Of a DNA stretch of 64,000 nucleotides, positions 1 to 12,100 are shown piece by piece; within the stretch, counting starts at the first letter, position 1; each line of letters starts with the position of its first letter. This stretch comes from Eublepharis macularius. Taxonomy: Eukaryota > Chordata > Lepidosauria > Squamata > Eublepharidae. A program made the translations under genes and the position numbers. The stretch is from assembly GCF_028583425.1 (NCBI RefSeq), contig NC_072805.1:15882001-15946000 (forward strand), given 5' to 3'. Below the pieces are notes generated by a model. That model was not told the DNA's origin, ran no database searches, and saw nothing but the letters and a program-made list of their open reading frames with translations.

Positions 1-340
1 CCCCCTGCCCCTGAGAAGGGAGGCAGCCCACCACTGCCTCCTCGAGCCCACCAGGCCCAGTGGCCGCAGTCATCACAACCACCTTGCTGCTTGAGCGGAA
101 TAATAGCCTCCAACCCGGAGGCCTGGTGGGTGGGCACAAGGGGGGTGCCGCCAACCAGGGAGGAGGGTGGGCAAATGGGGGGTGCCCCTGAGAGGGGAGG
201 CAGAACGCCACCGCCTCCACAAGCCTGCCAGGCCCAGTGGCCGCAGTCATCAACCACCTTGCTGCATGAGCGGAGTAGTAGCCTCCGACCCGGAGGCCTG
301 GCAGGCAGGCACATAGGGGGTGCGGCAAGACTCCCCCCCT
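1..340. repeat. Tandem repeat, about 178-bp period, two copies
   Basis: Two diverged copies of a GC-rich unit lie head to tail. The string GGCCCAGTGGCCGCAGTCAT occurs near 53 and again near 231, and each copy carries a GACCCGGAGGCCTGG-like block and a GTGCCCCTGAGAGGGGAGG-like block. The array probably extends beyond the left edge. Small open frames here follow the repeat and are not convincing genes. Confidence 0.8.
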
Positions 341-711
341 AGAGGGGAGATGGCCTGCCTTCAGGTGCACTGCACGTGGCCAAAGTGAACTGGAGAGGGT
401 GGCTCCATTTGTATTGAATGGGAGTTTCCTGGGGGTGTCAAATTTGGGAATGTATAACTCCAAGATCCATACTCCAATCTTGTCCAAACTTGGGTGATGG
501 CTGGAGGAGAGCCTGCTGCATATTCCCTGTGAATATGGGCTCTCTAAGTGCTAAGGGGGCCACTCTGGCGCTGACGAACAACCAACACCAAACACCGAAC
601 ACGTTCATTAACAGGACATGTTCGTTTAAGTTCAGATGTTCGTGTTTGGTGTCGGCAACGAACAACGAACAGCTTGTTTGGTATTTTTTTTCCGTTCGTG
701 CCCATGTCTAC
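341..711. other. No gene seen; TTCG-rich diverged repeat
   Basis: No coding signal was found. The part from about 570 to 690 is rich in short GAACA/TGTTCG words in both orientations (for example AACACGTTCATT and ATGTTCGTGTTTGG). This suggests a decayed inverted-repeat element. It ends where the paralogous block begins at about 712. Confidence 0.4.
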
Positions 712-1686
712 TTACAGCTTCCCTGTTCCTCTGGCAGTAGTTGTTTCAAGGTGGGAACCACCTGCCAACCACAAGCCCACCTGGGCAAGGGCTTTGCCCA
801 CTTTCCTGAAACAAGGGCTAGGGACCACCTTCAGGGACAGTGCACAGAAGAATGGCATGTCAAAGACCCCCCCCCCCTGTGGCTCCCAAGTCACTGAGTA
901 TCACTGGTCTAAAGCATGGCACCTACAGCAAGATAATAGTACAATGTCAAATGATGCAGCCATTGTCAGTCTTTCTGTTGGGAAGGCATACGATACCAAC
1001 TCTTCTGCACTGACATTAGTGGACCACCAGGGCAAGAGGAGGACGGGGGGAGAACGATGTTGTAAGCTGTAAGCTGCTTTAGGTCCCCATTGCGGAGAGA
1101 AATTAAATGTAAATATATAAAAATAAATAAAAAGACTACCCGCATAGTGGCCTGAAGAGTCACATATTATTAAAGCTTAACCAGAAGAGCATCTTAAATC
1201 TAGAATGAATTGTGCTGTTAGACCCTGACCTCAAAGCTGTTTATTCACTTCTTTCGAATGAATGTTATTATTCCTTTCACATCATCTTTGCTTTATTAGA
1301 AACATCACCCTTAACTCTCCCATTGTGGTTTTCCAAGGAGGCTACAACCTAATAGTGTAATCCTTTGCATGTTTACTCAGAAGTACATACCATTGAATGC
1401 AACAAGACTTATTCCCATGGACACATGCATTTTGCAACAAAGATATTAGCAGAAGTGTATAAAACAAACAATTCAGATCTCGCATAACAAGCCTCATGCA
1501 GACACAAACATTTGGGTTCTGCTCTGCTGCACACTATACTTAAAAGAAACAGGAAGCGAAGACTGTTCCGAAAGTAACAGCAGCATAAAAGCCCTTTCAG
1601 GAAGGATATTTTATGAGCCTCTGCTTGAAAAGTAGGTCCCTTGAATGTCACCATAACGTTTTCTCACAAAAAGCGAAAGGAGGTAC

Positions 1687-1777
1687 CTTTGGTCTCTGTT
1701 GTCGATTCAGCACTTGACTTAGCACACAGCAATGCTCCGAAGAGCAACCAGCACCAGCCAGCAGGTAACATTTTCAT
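1687..1777 (-). CDS. CES2: First coding exon of a second, downstream CES2-like gene
   Basis: The 91 bases begin at an ATG and encode 30 residues plus one base, ending at a GT donor (GGTACCTC). The peptide is a typical secretory signal: a Met-Lys start, a hydrophobic core (WCWLLFGALLCA) and a small-residue region. It differs from the first exon at 60668-60758 at three residues (Trp/Lys, Ala/Val, Glu/Gly). The donor phase is the same, so it could splice to a CES exon 2. No further CES exon of this gene is visible between here and base 1, so the gene runs off the left edge. I infer a tandem paralogue. Whether its other exons are intact cannot be judged. Confidence 0.85.
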
Positions 1778-1807
1778 CTTTGCCTCTGGTGAAATGCTTG
1801 CTTCTCT

Positions 1808-1816
1808 CTTTTAAAG
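1808..1816 (-). promoter_or_regulatory. Possible TATA-like box of the left CES2-like gene
   Basis: Reading the minus strand, CTTTAAAAG lies about 31 bases before the ATG at 1777. The same position in the right copy holds GTTTAAAAG. Placement and conservation suggest a weak TATA box with a very short 5' leader. No transcript evidence can be seen. Confidence 0.35.
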
Positions 1817-2757
1817 AGTCCAAAGATCTCCGTTTAAGGGTGTGTTTCTACAGGAACTCCGAAGGGAGACAAGCGCCTGGAGGAGGAGGCCCAATTTCTC
1901 TCCCCTCCCTAATGCAAAGAACCAGTTTGGAAGTGGTCCAGCTGGCGTCTGACTAACCCCAAAATAACTGAGCAAGAGTTCACAACCTTTGATTTACTTC
2001 CAAGGCTGGACAGAGGAAAAATAGGTATGAATATCTGACATGCAACAGAGTTCAAGCATGGCTTATGCTACCAGAGAAACACTAAAACATTGGTTGGAGA
2101 GTATAAATTCTTTGACAGCCCAGAGCACTGAGGGTATAACAACCCATAATTACGGTTACTTCTTGGTAGAGATGTGACAACCCAGTCAGTGTAAAGTTCA
2201 CATGGCTTTTCTGAAAAAGCTGCTCTACGAAGGCCCAGAAAATTAGCCCCAAAAGATGGCTGACAGCTGTTGCACTGTAGAGGCTAAGAGATGCGGCTTC
2301 TAATCTGGAAATCTTTGGAGCTGAATCTTTGCCATCATGAAGACAAATGAACTGGAATGCCATTTCCCCAGACGTGTGATGCCACAAAAATATTAAAACA
2401 TCTGTTTGAAAATGATATTTTTCCTGACAATCCAAAACATAAACAGTTAGATATGGTTACTGCTTATCCCTACCCATGGTTATTCTTGCAACACTGCCAC
2501 CTTTACCCAACCTAAAATTTCCCACTCCCTCAAATGAGCCCACCCGTTTTCTCTGATACTCCTTACACCCAAGCTCCCTGGCAGGATATCTGTGAGGCAC
2601 TACCTCTCTTTGTTTCTTTCTTCAACACCCAACTCCACTGAAATTCTGCCCTACCTGATTAGTCCTTGCCCAAGCGGCAGAGTCAAACCACATGTAGCAA
2701 CACATCCTCCCTTCTTCCTTCCCCTCTGATGCATCCCTCAATACCTCTTACCAGAAG

Positions 2758-4792
2758 AACCTGCTATTTTTTTTTGCTCCACCTTCCAGGCAGAGTATGG
2801 CACAATACAATGCTCTGTAGTTATCTGATTGGCACTTTTTGATTTCCTTAAAAGGATGAACACAGAGCCTGATTCAATAAGGTGAGGAAACATTTTTTGT
2901 ACTTGGACTGTATACGTCAGGATTGTGGCCCTTGGTCGGGAACGGGAATCTGTGTGTACTACTGACAGCTGACTAATCGCCTCAGCCTGGTACTGGTTTT
3001 TCTTGCTGTGTAATTTTTCATGAACTTGACACTAATTAGAAAGAAACAAATCTTACTATGAGGCGCTTGAACATTCCATGGGAACTAATTTCTCTAGAGT
3101 ACCACGTGGACTAGAACAGATATTGCTGGCAGGATAGGTACCATCAGTCTATTTGTTTATTAAAAACATTCATTTTGGACAACAGCTCTTGTCCTTATAA
3201 AGAATCCAGAGAATATGCTTTGCCCTCTCCTTATCACACCTGCCTTCTAGTTTTATTTGTCTAACCTAAGCAGTTAGAACTGGTTTATAATAGAACAAAA
3301 TACTACCCATCCAGCAGTATGAATAACATACTGCAAGTAACAGAGTAGATGTTTTGATTGGTGTTTTGAAATTTGATTGAGACATTTATTTCTTTTTTTT
3401 AAACACTTATAATTTATTGATTGCATTGTATAGCATATAATAGACTGATTGATAAAACACTTCTGTGTTGCCTTTCCATGTTAACCCTCAAGATCACTCA
3501 CAGCAAAATAAACGCAATTCACACCACAAGAGTTACAATTATAGAGAGGAACAGCTGTCATGTGGGAATTCCTCCCTGAGGGGGCGTCCATTGTGAAGGT
3601 AAGGGAAGGGACAGGGGGCTGACATGTCCTGAAAGCATCTATAGCTTTATCGAATACATAAAACAGAATTTCAGCAACCGTGCATTACATTCCCCAAAAT
3701 GAGGCTTGGCCAAGTTGATGAAGCGTCACTGACTGGTCTGAAGAAATCTAGCAAAGGAGATTTCTGCCTCACCCTCGTCTTTGGGGCTGCCTTTTATACC
3801 CCTTTCCCCCTCTTCTCTGAGATCTTATTTGGGATGTCTTATGTGGGCTTCTCCGATTGGACCCTCTCATTGCCACAGATTCCTGATGCAGTAAAATGTT
3901 TTCAACATGGGTTGAAATATGGCACGGGTTATTCTGATTTCGTTCATTGGTACCCAGGAACTACCTCATTTGGGTAACTTCCCCCTTTAGGGCCATAACA
4001 TGCTCCATCCATGATCTTTATGCTTCTGTCACCTGCTAAGGGCTCAGGGCTTTGGCCCTCGGTGGACTCCCCTTCCCTACCAGGTCAGTTATCTGGAACT
4101 CCATGGTTCAACTGTATTCCTATACTCAAACCCTTTCCTAAATGGGTTTAGACCTGAGTAACTCTGTTTAGGATTGCTCTGTTAAGCATCTAAATATAGC
4201 TGCAGCCCCAACAACACCTCCTACCTATATTGTGAACCTGCTCTTTCATGAGCAGTATAACCTCATCCATGGCGAGCCGTAACCCAGTTCCTCGATTGGC
4301 ATCTCCACCAACCAACAGTACCTCAGACTTACCTGGCTGGCGTCCCAGTTGATTGGCCCCAATCCATCCCATTGCTGCCTCCGGGTGCCAGTTCTGACAT
4401 TCACTGCATCTTCTGACTCTGATTTAAGGGAAAGAAAGGGCCGCCTGTTGTCCCCATGTGGGTGGCATTTTACCCCATTAACTCCAGGAGACCTCTCCCA
4501 GTGCTTTCCAGAGGAGGTTTAGCTGCGGGGCAGAAAAAATGAACCTTGTAGAACTCTGAAACATAAACGGACATGGGGCCAACATTCTTTTAAAAAATCT
4601 GGATTGTACAACATGGAAGATGGTGTGATGAATTGCCTCACAATCCCTTAAACAGCCAGTGCAGCATAGCAGTTAGAATGTCCAGAGTAGCATCTGTGAG
4701 ACCCCACCTCTGCCCTGGAAGCTGGCTAGGTGACCTTGGACCATTCACACACTGTCAGCAATTTCAGACCCTCCAATCTTAACTGCTACGAT
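2758..4792. other. Intergenic stretch, no gene recognised
   Basis: No conserved protein or splice-consistent exon was found on either strand. Short frames at 3699-3977 (plus) and 4190-4372 (minus) resemble no family I recognise. The composition is AT-rich to 3550 and more balanced from 3650, so 3650-4640 may be an old retroelement piece that I cannot name. Confidence 0.4.
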
Positions 4793-4800
4793 GCTATGTC

Positions 4801-6437
4801 CAGGGCCATATCTAGGTGGGGCAGGAGGGTTACCCTGCCCACGGCACCCTCTTTTTGGTGGTGCCAGGCACAGCTGCCAGCCAGGAGCATATGCCACAGA
4901 GCTGGCAATGATAGCGCAGACAACTGAGTGGAGGGCTGGAAGGCCGCCTGCGCCGTTCGCCTGCCCCACTGATGGGGCTGAAAAAAATGGGGGGGGGTGT
5001 TGAAAAACCCACCACAAGCTCTATGATAAATATACAGGTGTAAAAACCTGTATATTTAAATCGATAGATCCACATAAGAGATACGCCAGGAATTGCCGGC
5101 GTCATTCTCGGAGGTGGGTTGAGAAGCCCTGTGCTTACGTGTGCAGGTGAGTGTTTATTTTGTTACCTTGGAAAGAATTTTCATAGCATGTGCCTGTATG
5201 AATCAATGAGCCGTAGATGTTTTCTCTGTATAGCGCTTGCCCCTGAGGAAGTGGAAGACGAAAAGGCGATTTGAACATCTGGCCAACGTCGTCCCTTTGG
5301 GCACGCTTGGGAAGCTCGCTTACAACGTGTGAGAGACTGTCCAATGAAATACTTTTAGGCATTGTCCTCATTTGAATGTTTGTTAAGGACGCTCTCATCT
5401 GGACTCAACCCTCCCGGTCCCCACTGGGGAACTCGTCATTACACTCTGCAAAGTTTATAATGTATAGAACAGTGTTTCATGAATTATTGTCTGTATGCAA
5501 CATTGTATGATTGAATAATTGAAGACAATTGCTTTTGGAAAAGGTTTCATCCTGTATTGATTGATTAGGTTTTTACACCTGTATATTTATCATAGAGCTT
5601 GTGGTGGGTTTTTCAACACCCCCCCCCATTTTTTTCAGACCGTTATACCACGGCTGGCCCCCCTCTTTTGGTATTACTCTCATTATGGCCACTGATGGGG
5701 CAGCTGGCAGCAGCGCAGGGCACGCCCCGGAAGCGTGCTGCCTGTGCTACCACTGGAGAACAGGGAGTGCGTGGCAAGCCAGCCGCCCCATGATGTCATA
5801 TTGCCGATGCCATAACTTGCCTTGCTTTCACAGGCCTACTGAAGCTGCAGGTGCCTTATCTAACTGCTCTGAAGCTCTCAGTGCTTCTGACCTTGTACAC
5901 TGTTCGTTCGTATGAATAACTGTGTTTCACTTTTAATCTGCTGCCTGCCTGGTGTCTCGACTTGATATGTAAACTATGCAGAGAAGTTCTACTTTGTGCC
6001 AAAAGTAATGTTTTGCTGTTGGGAGGGGGGGAAAGTAATTGTGCTCTATAAGAAGAATGCTTTTCACACATTTAGCTATTCCTGTCAACTTTCTGGTCAA
6101 CCTTTGGACCTGTCTATGAATATGACATGATTCCTGAAATAAAGCCTTTTCAACCAAGACCATGGAGTACTTGCTGTGAGGGTACAAGGGTCTATTTGCC
6201 ATAGCCTGCCATCCTTAGAACTGACACCCTCCGCTCAGCTGCCCGTGCTGCTGCTGCCAGCTCCGCGGCGCACCATGTGCTGGGGCGGCTGGCTTGCCGC
6301 ACACTCCCTTCCCTACAGCAGCAGTGTGGGCGGCACGCTTCTGGGGGGCCCTGCATAATGACCTCACGAAAGTGACATCATCACACAGTGCCAGGCTTGG
6401 ATTGACCCGGGCACGGGCAACTGTAGATCCAGCCCTG
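4801..6437. mobile_element. hAT-type DNA element with nested insertion, 1.6 kb
   Basis: The left end reads CAGGGCCATATCTAGGTGG, and the right end, read inverted, is CAGGGCTGGATCTACAG. These match as short terminal inverted repeats. The flanks are GCTATGTC (4793-4800) and GCTATGGC (6438-6445), an 8-bp target duplication with one mismatch, as expected for hAT transposases. No intact transposase frame is present, so it is non-autonomous or decayed. A separate element with long inverted repeats (4981-5636) lies inside it. Confidence 0.75.
4981..5636. mobile_element. Element bounded by 68-bp inverted repeats, nested in the hAT element
   Basis: Bases 4981-5048 and 5569-5636 are near-perfect inverted copies. 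Each arm runs from an A or T tract next to a G or C run through CAAGCTCTATGATAAATAT to GGTGTAAAAACC. The 520 bases between carry CCCCTGAGGAAGTGGAAGAC followed by GAAAAGG, a motif pair like that in tails of Penelope-like elements. No long open frame is present. The assignment to a Penelope-like element is tentative. The inverted arms are directly visible. Confidence 0.6.
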
Positions 6438-6479
6438 GCTATGGCTATTGTGTCTTGGTTTGTCAGCAGTGGGTTTTTT

Positions 6480-6995
6480 TAAAATTTATTTACCTACTTC
6501 ATTTATACCTGGCCTTTCTCCCCAAAAGGGACCCAAGGTGGCTTATATTGTTCTCCCCTCCTCCATTTTATCCTCACAACAACCCTGTGAGGTAGGTTAG
6601 GCTGAGAGAGAGTCTCTTGTCCAAGGTCATGTGGCAAGCTTCCATGGCAGAGTGGGGGGAAAATATACATATAACACCCATTTCAAATAGTCCCAACAAT
6701 AGTCAAAATACAAACTAAAGATAAAGGTAGTCCCCTGTGCAAGCACCAAGTCATTACTGACCCATGGGGAGACATCACATGGGCAGACTTTTGTTACGAG
6801 GTAATTTGCCGTTGCATTCCACAATTATCTACACTTTACCCCCAGGAAACTGGGTACTCATTTTACTGACCTCAGAAGGATGGAAGGCTGAGTCAACCTT
6901 GAGCCGGCTACCTGAACCCGGCTTCCACCGGGATCAAACTTAGGTCATGAGAAAAGCTTGGGCGGCAGTACTGCGGCTTGCCACTCTGCGCCAGC
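6480..6995 (-). repeat. Two tRNA-headed squamate SINE-like repeats, minus
   Basis: Bases 6480-6655 match the squamate repeat body with CCTCACAACAACCCTGTGAGG and CAAGCTTCCATGGCAGAG. Bases 6722-6995 are a second repeat that ends, on the minus strand, in a tRNA-like head (GGCGCAGAGTGGCAAGCC followed by GCAGTACTG). Both are ordinary interspersed SINEs. The tRNA-like heads are not functional tRNA genes. Confidence 0.65.
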
Positions 6996-7630
6996 CAATT
7001 AATATAAACACAATCCTCCCTTCCAGTAATTGGTGTAAGAAATTAGTATAAGAAATTTTCAAACCTAAAAAAATACTAAAATGTTAATAGAAAGGAATGT
7101 TTCTGAGGTGAAAGTGCTTTCCCCTGCAGTTTCAGGCCCTCCAATCTCTCAGGGAAAATTGTGCCTTTTTTACCTTACAAGGAATACCCCAACTCTTTAT
7201 CTCCCTCTAGTGGACTAAGGGCTACATAAGCAAATATATCAAACCCCATTAATGGCAATTGGAAAAGTAATACACGTCTTCTGGGAACTGGAAAGTCAAG
7301 TTCCAGAAAGGCAGCACTTTGCAACTAAGGGCCTCTAACGGAAAGATACTGGCAGTTCTTACATATAAGAGGAAGAGCATTGCCCCTACTCAGAAGACTG
7401 GGAAGTTTCCTCTCATTAGGAAAGATTTAAGAAATCTTTGTAAAACTGGCTTCTGTGTCATCAGTTCCGCATAGGGATCCCATTCCCCCGGTGGGGGTGG
7501 AGGATCCCTCACTTTCACCCTCCATCCACCACCACCACTCACCTGGCCGGCAGGGAAGAAGGGCGCAGGAATGGGCCTCCTGGGGGCACTCCTGGGGGTG
7601 GCACAACGACGTCACTCCCGGGAGTTGCTG
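6996..7630. other. Intergenic stretch, no gene recognised
   Basis: This is AT-rich to about 7440, then holds a GC-rich patch (7480-7620) of a common squamate repeat. The two opposed small frames at 7427-7640 mirror each other over that patch and are not convincing genes. Confidence 0.4.
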
Positions 7631-8345
7631 CAGTCTTTAGCATCTCCTTTTTTGGGAATTGGGTTGTAGACTGAGCATTGCCAGTCCATGGTCCATTGTA
7701 TTGTTTTCCATATTTGTTGACAGATTCTTGTCAACAAGAATCTCAATTTCTGTGGACTCAATTTCTGTAGCTTGAAATAGCTGTATTGGTATTTCATCTA
7801 CTCCAGGTGCTTTGATTTTCCCAAATGCTTTGAGTGCGGCTTTTACTTCAGTTCTAAGATTTTTGGTTCTTCATCAAAAGTTTCTTCTTCAAAGGTATCT
7901 GTCATCCTTCCATCTCTTCTGTATAGTACTTCAGTGCATTGTTTCCATCTTTCCTTTATTTTATCCTGATCAGATCCTTTATTTCCATGACAGTAGAGTC
8001 CAGTAGCACCTTTAAAATCAAACGACGTTATTGTAGCATAAGTTTTGAGAACCACAGTTCCCTTCGTCAGTTAGTCTTAGAAGTGCTACTGGACTGGACT
8101 GTTTTGTGACTACAGACTAACATGGCTAACTCGTCTGGATCTACGTATTTCCATGTTGATCTTTCAGCATCTGAAGCCATGGCTTGAATTTCCCTTTGAT
8201 TTCTCATACCTTTTGGAACAAATCTCTTGTTCTTCCTTTTTTTTGTTGTCTTCTATTCCTTTACACTGCTTATTACGAAAGATTTTTGTCTCTGCGCGCA
8301 AGTTGCTAAAAAGCTGCATTTAGAATTTTGATCCTATTTCTGTCA
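7630..8345 (-). mobile_element. BovB/RTE LINE fragment (reverse transcriptase region), broken
   Basis: Translated on the minus strand in pieces, the segment shows BovB/RTE-type sequence. The linker between endonuclease and RT comes first (RDLFQK-like, then ERWKQCTEVLY). It is followed by the RT start with KIKAPGVDEIPIQLF and IWKTIQWTMDW, then IPKKGDAKDCSN. Several frameshifts break it, and a separate repeat (about 7985-8140) interrupts it. BovB is abundant in squamates, which supports the organism assignment. It is a dead 5'- and 3'-truncated copy. Confidence 0.75.
7985..8140. repeat. Interspersed repeat inserted in the BovB fragment
   Basis: The unit begins at AGTCCAGTAGCACCTTTAAA and ends near GACTACAGACTAACATGGCT. 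The same family appears at 29205-29345. Its minus strand contains CTGACGA followed by a 6-bp hairpin (GGGAAC/GTTCTC). Confidence 0.6.
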
Positions 8346-8379
8346 CCTTTTGCTTTTGCTTCACTATTTTATTATAAAT

Positions 8380-8743
8380 GTGTATTACAACATATATTGC
8401 CAATCTCTTTACCTATTCTAATTTAAACTTAAAATTCTTGCTTATTCTTGATTTTTAGCTAAATAGTCAAAAATATTTTCCATTTTGCTTGAAATTCTGA
8501 GGTTGGCATATTATTAATATAAGATGTTAATTTTGCCATTGTAGCATGTCATTTATTCGTCCATTCCTTCAGATCTGGAACTTTTCTGTCTTCCATTTTG
8601 CTGCAAAAATCACCCTTGCCACTGTTATCACACACTATGCATTTTTGGTAATATTGCTTGGTATCACAAATTTAAATTTTAATCTTTTGCATTTCTTCAT
8701 GTATTTCTATCCAATATTTCCTTGCTTCTTTAAACGTCCACTA
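8380..8743 (-). mobile_element. L1 ORF2 3' fragment, left part (split by the gypsy element)
   Basis: On the minus strand this continues the L1 sequence at 15428-15560. The two halves join across the gypsy element's CACTA duplication to give the region after the L1 C-terminal zinc-knuckle motif (an FYHMWW-like stretch, then an AKLTSY-like stretch). It is 5'-truncated and carries frame breaks. It is older than the gypsy insertion that splits it. Confidence 0.65.
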
Positions 8744-9157
8744 TGTCAGATCTGTGGCTAAATAATAGTTGTAATCCAGACTACCTTCTACAATCAGACA
8801 AGAGTCCGTTGTTTTCAAAAGATTTACTGAAAAAGGCAACCATTATAGTCCACTGGCCTAGATGCAATATCTGAGCTGGTACACGTGTATTGTTATGAAT
8901 GATAGGCAAAGAACAAGGTACAGAGTATCAAACCCCAGAAGGCCCAGCCTCCCCCCATAGTTCTCAAAACAAGCCGCTTGAAGCTGAGAAAGTGAAAGTT
9001 TCCCAAGGCTGGAAAAGCTGAAGTCAAAACATTCTTCTTCTGTGAGATAACTGCGAGGGAGCGTCTTGGCACTTGTGAAAGAAGCACTCAGATTACTAAA
9101 AGAATTAAAATGGAGTTTCTTTGGTTATACATAGAGACAAACATTCTGAACCTGACA
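8744..9157 (-). repeat. 3' LTR of the gypsy element (left)
   Basis: The 414-bp LTR has TGTCAG/CTGACA termini. Against the other LTR I count about seven scattered single-base differences, plus one cluster of changes near 9131-9140. That fits an insertion that is not ancient. Confidence 0.9.
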
Positions 9158-9172
9158 TTTCTGCCCCCTCTA
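9158..9172 (-). promoter_or_regulatory. Polypurine tract
   Basis: Read on the minus strand, AGAGGGGGCAGAAA lies directly upstream of the 3' LTR, where plus-strand DNA synthesis is primed in LTR retrotransposons. Confidence 0.65.
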
Positions 9173-12100
9173 AAATGCTCCTCCCCCCAGTTTATGCGGA
9201 TAACGGGTATGGAACGCCTTAACTAATCTAGGAGCATGAACATGTACAGTGTGCACCCATTCATCAAACCCAGAGTCAAAGTCCTTCCATCTGATGAGAT
9301 AAAATAACTGGTTTCTCTTAACTTTAGAGTCCAAAATTTGCTGTACTTCATAATGGGTTTGATCATCAATCAATGTTGGAATAGAAGGGGCACGGGTGTG
9401 CCATTGATTTGCTGGGGGAACTTTTTTTCAAAAGGCTGACATGGAATGTATCATGCACATGGTGCAGATTTTTTGGTAAATCCAGGGCTACAGTCACTTT
9501 ATTAAGTACTTTACGAACAGGAAAAGGTCCCAGAAATTTCAAAGCTAATTTCCGACTGGTTTGAGTAACTTTTAAATTCTTTGTGGACAGATAAACTAAA
9601 TCTCCTGGTTGTAAGTCCCATTCAGCCACACGGTGGCGGTCAGCGTATTTTTTGTAATCCTGTTTGGCTTTGTCAAGATGTTGTTTAATTAGAGTCCATT
9701 GTTGAGCTGCTTCCCCCCACCATTCCGAAACATCTCTGGAGGCTGCCGAAGGAGGGGGGAGCGCTTCAAATGGGAAGGGCTTAAAGTGGAAGCCATATAC
9801 TACTTTGAAGGGGGTTTCCCCTGTAGATGCATGCACACTGTTATTGTACGAGAATTCCGCTAAGGGTAGTAAATCAATCTAGTTGTCTTGTTGAAAGTTG
9901 ATATAACAGCGGAGGAATTGTTCTAATATTTGATTAGTTTTTTCGGATTGTCCGTCGGTTTGAGGATGATGGCTGGAACTTAAACCTTGCTCAATTCCTA
10001 GAAGCTGTAGAAGCTCCCGCCAGAAGTTGGCAACAAACTGTCCGCCGCGATCCAAAATCACCTTTGACGGAAAAGAATGTAGTTTAACAATGTGCTTTAA
10101 GAAGATATCTGCTAGTTTTCGGGCCGAAGGTATGGTGGTGCAGGGTATGAAATGAGCTTGTTTGGAGAACAAATCTACCACGACCAAAATGCAAGTGTGG
10201 CCCTTGGAGGGGGGAAGATCTGTGATAAAATCCATGGATATGATTTCCCATGGCTTGTTTGGCATTTCTAAAGGTTGCAATAGTCCGGGTGGCTTGCCCT
10301 TGCGTGACTTGGCACTGAGACAAATGGGGCATCACGCTATATACTGTGAAATGTCTTTGCGCATGCCTGGCCACCAAAATTGCCGTTGCACTAGATGGTG
10401 TGTTTTTAAGTACCCATAGTGGCCAGCTGTGGAGGCGTCGTGACAACGTTGTAACACTTCTTTTCTTAAGCTGTTGGGTACATAGAATCGATCCCCCCAT
10501 AGCCACTCTCCTTGTTCGGATTGCTGCAATTTTTCTTTGGGTACTTTATCCCCCTCCTTTTCTACTTCAGATTTCAGTTTTAGTCTCCACCCTTGATCTG
10601 GTTGAGGAGGCTGGGCTGCGCGACTGCGCGTTGTGACCACTCCTCCCAATTGCGTAGGTGAAAAGACAGTGTCTATTGTCTCCTCCCTTTTGCTTTTGTG
10701 TTGAGGCATGCGTGATAGGGCGTTGGCAAGAAAGTTAGTTTTGCCGGGCAAAAAGTTCAAAGTGAAATTGAATTTAGAAAAGTATTCTGCCCATCTGAGC
10801 TGCTTGGCATTTAACCTTCTAGGGCTGCGTAAAGCTTCTAAATTTTTGTGATCCGTCCATACTTCAAACGGATGGTGGGCTCCCTCTAACCAATGCCTCC
10901 AGGTGGAGAGTGCCGCCTTTACAGCAAAAGCCTCCTTTTCCCAAACGTTCCAATTTCTTTCAGGTTCAGAGAATTTTCGGGACAGGAAGGCACATAGTTT
11001 AAGCATACCGTCCTCCCCACGCTGCAAGAGGACGCCTCCTATCACAGTATCGCTGGCGTCCACCTGTACTATAAATGGGCGATTTTCGTCAGGGTGTTGC
11101 CGTACTGGTTCGGAAATAAATTGTTTTTTGAGTTGATCGAATGCTGATTGGCACTGTGGCGTCCAAGACAATTTAGCGCTTGGTTTTTTAGCTTGCTCCC
11201 CTTTGTCTTTGGTTTTTAACAGTTCAGTAAGGGGAAGCGTTATTTGAGCAAAGTTAGCTATAAATTCTCTATAAAAGTTGGCAAACCCCAGAAAAGATTG
11301 TAGTTCTTTACGAGTACTGGGCGTTTGCCATTCCTGGACAGCTTGTACTTTGCTCGGGTCCATTTTCAAGCCATCTTTGGAGATGCAATATCCTAAATAA
11401 GTGAGTTCTGTCTTATGAAATTCACATTTGGACAGTTTAATGGGCAGTTTGTTACACATCAGAGTAGTTAAGACTTTTTTCACAAGATCTATGTGTTCCT
11501 CTTCAGATTCTGAGTAAATTAGGACATCATCCAGATATACAACTACTCCCTTGTACAAAAATTCATGCAATACTTCATTGATCATGGACATGAAAACCGA
11601 AGGTGCCCCGGCCAGACCAAAAGGCATAACTAAGTATTTGTACTGGCCGAGGGGCGTATTGAACGTGGTTTTCCGTTCATCGCCTTCCCTTATACGAACG
11701 TGGAAGTAAGCATCTTTTAAATCTAATTTTGTAAAGATCTTACCTTGTGCCACGACGTTGAGTAGATCTCGAATGAGTGGTATGGGATAGGCATTGCTGG
11801 ATGAGACTGCATTAAATCCTCTAAAGTCCGTGCACAGTCTCAATCCCCCATCCTTTTTTTTGACAAATAGCACTGGAGCAGCATGCGGGCTATTTGCAGG
11901 TCGGATGAATCCTCTTTGAAGATTAGTGTCAATGAACTTGCAGAGCTCCTCCCGTTCATTTGGGCTCATGGGATACAGTCTGCCCTTGGGTAAAATTTCC
12001 ACGGCACAGTCCGTCCTCCGGTGGGGAGGTAAGGAGTTAGCTTCTTCTTCAGTGAAGGCTTGGACATAGGCTCTGTACTGTTTAGGTATTTGGTTAAGTT

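Larger units (their letters stand above)
712..2757 (-). repeat. CES2 5' duplication block, left copy
   Basis: This segment aligns almost base for base with 59093-61881. Both begin at CTTACAGCTTCCCTGTTCCT, contain a carboxylesterase first exon, and continue through the 5' flank until CTCAATACCTCTTACCAG here and CTCAATGGCTATTACCAG in the other copy. The left copy lacks two insertions present on the right, a 613-bp LTR and a 124-bp inverted-repeat element. It therefore preserves the empty target sites, near 988 and at 1968-1971. Part of the block (about 1040-1130) resembles the 3' tail of a squamate LINE or SINE. Confidence 0.9.

Noticed and set aside
418-1072. Overlapping frames of 132 and 159 codons near the left end
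   Set aside because: The paralogous block at 59065-60083 does not keep the frames, and there is no family resemblance.
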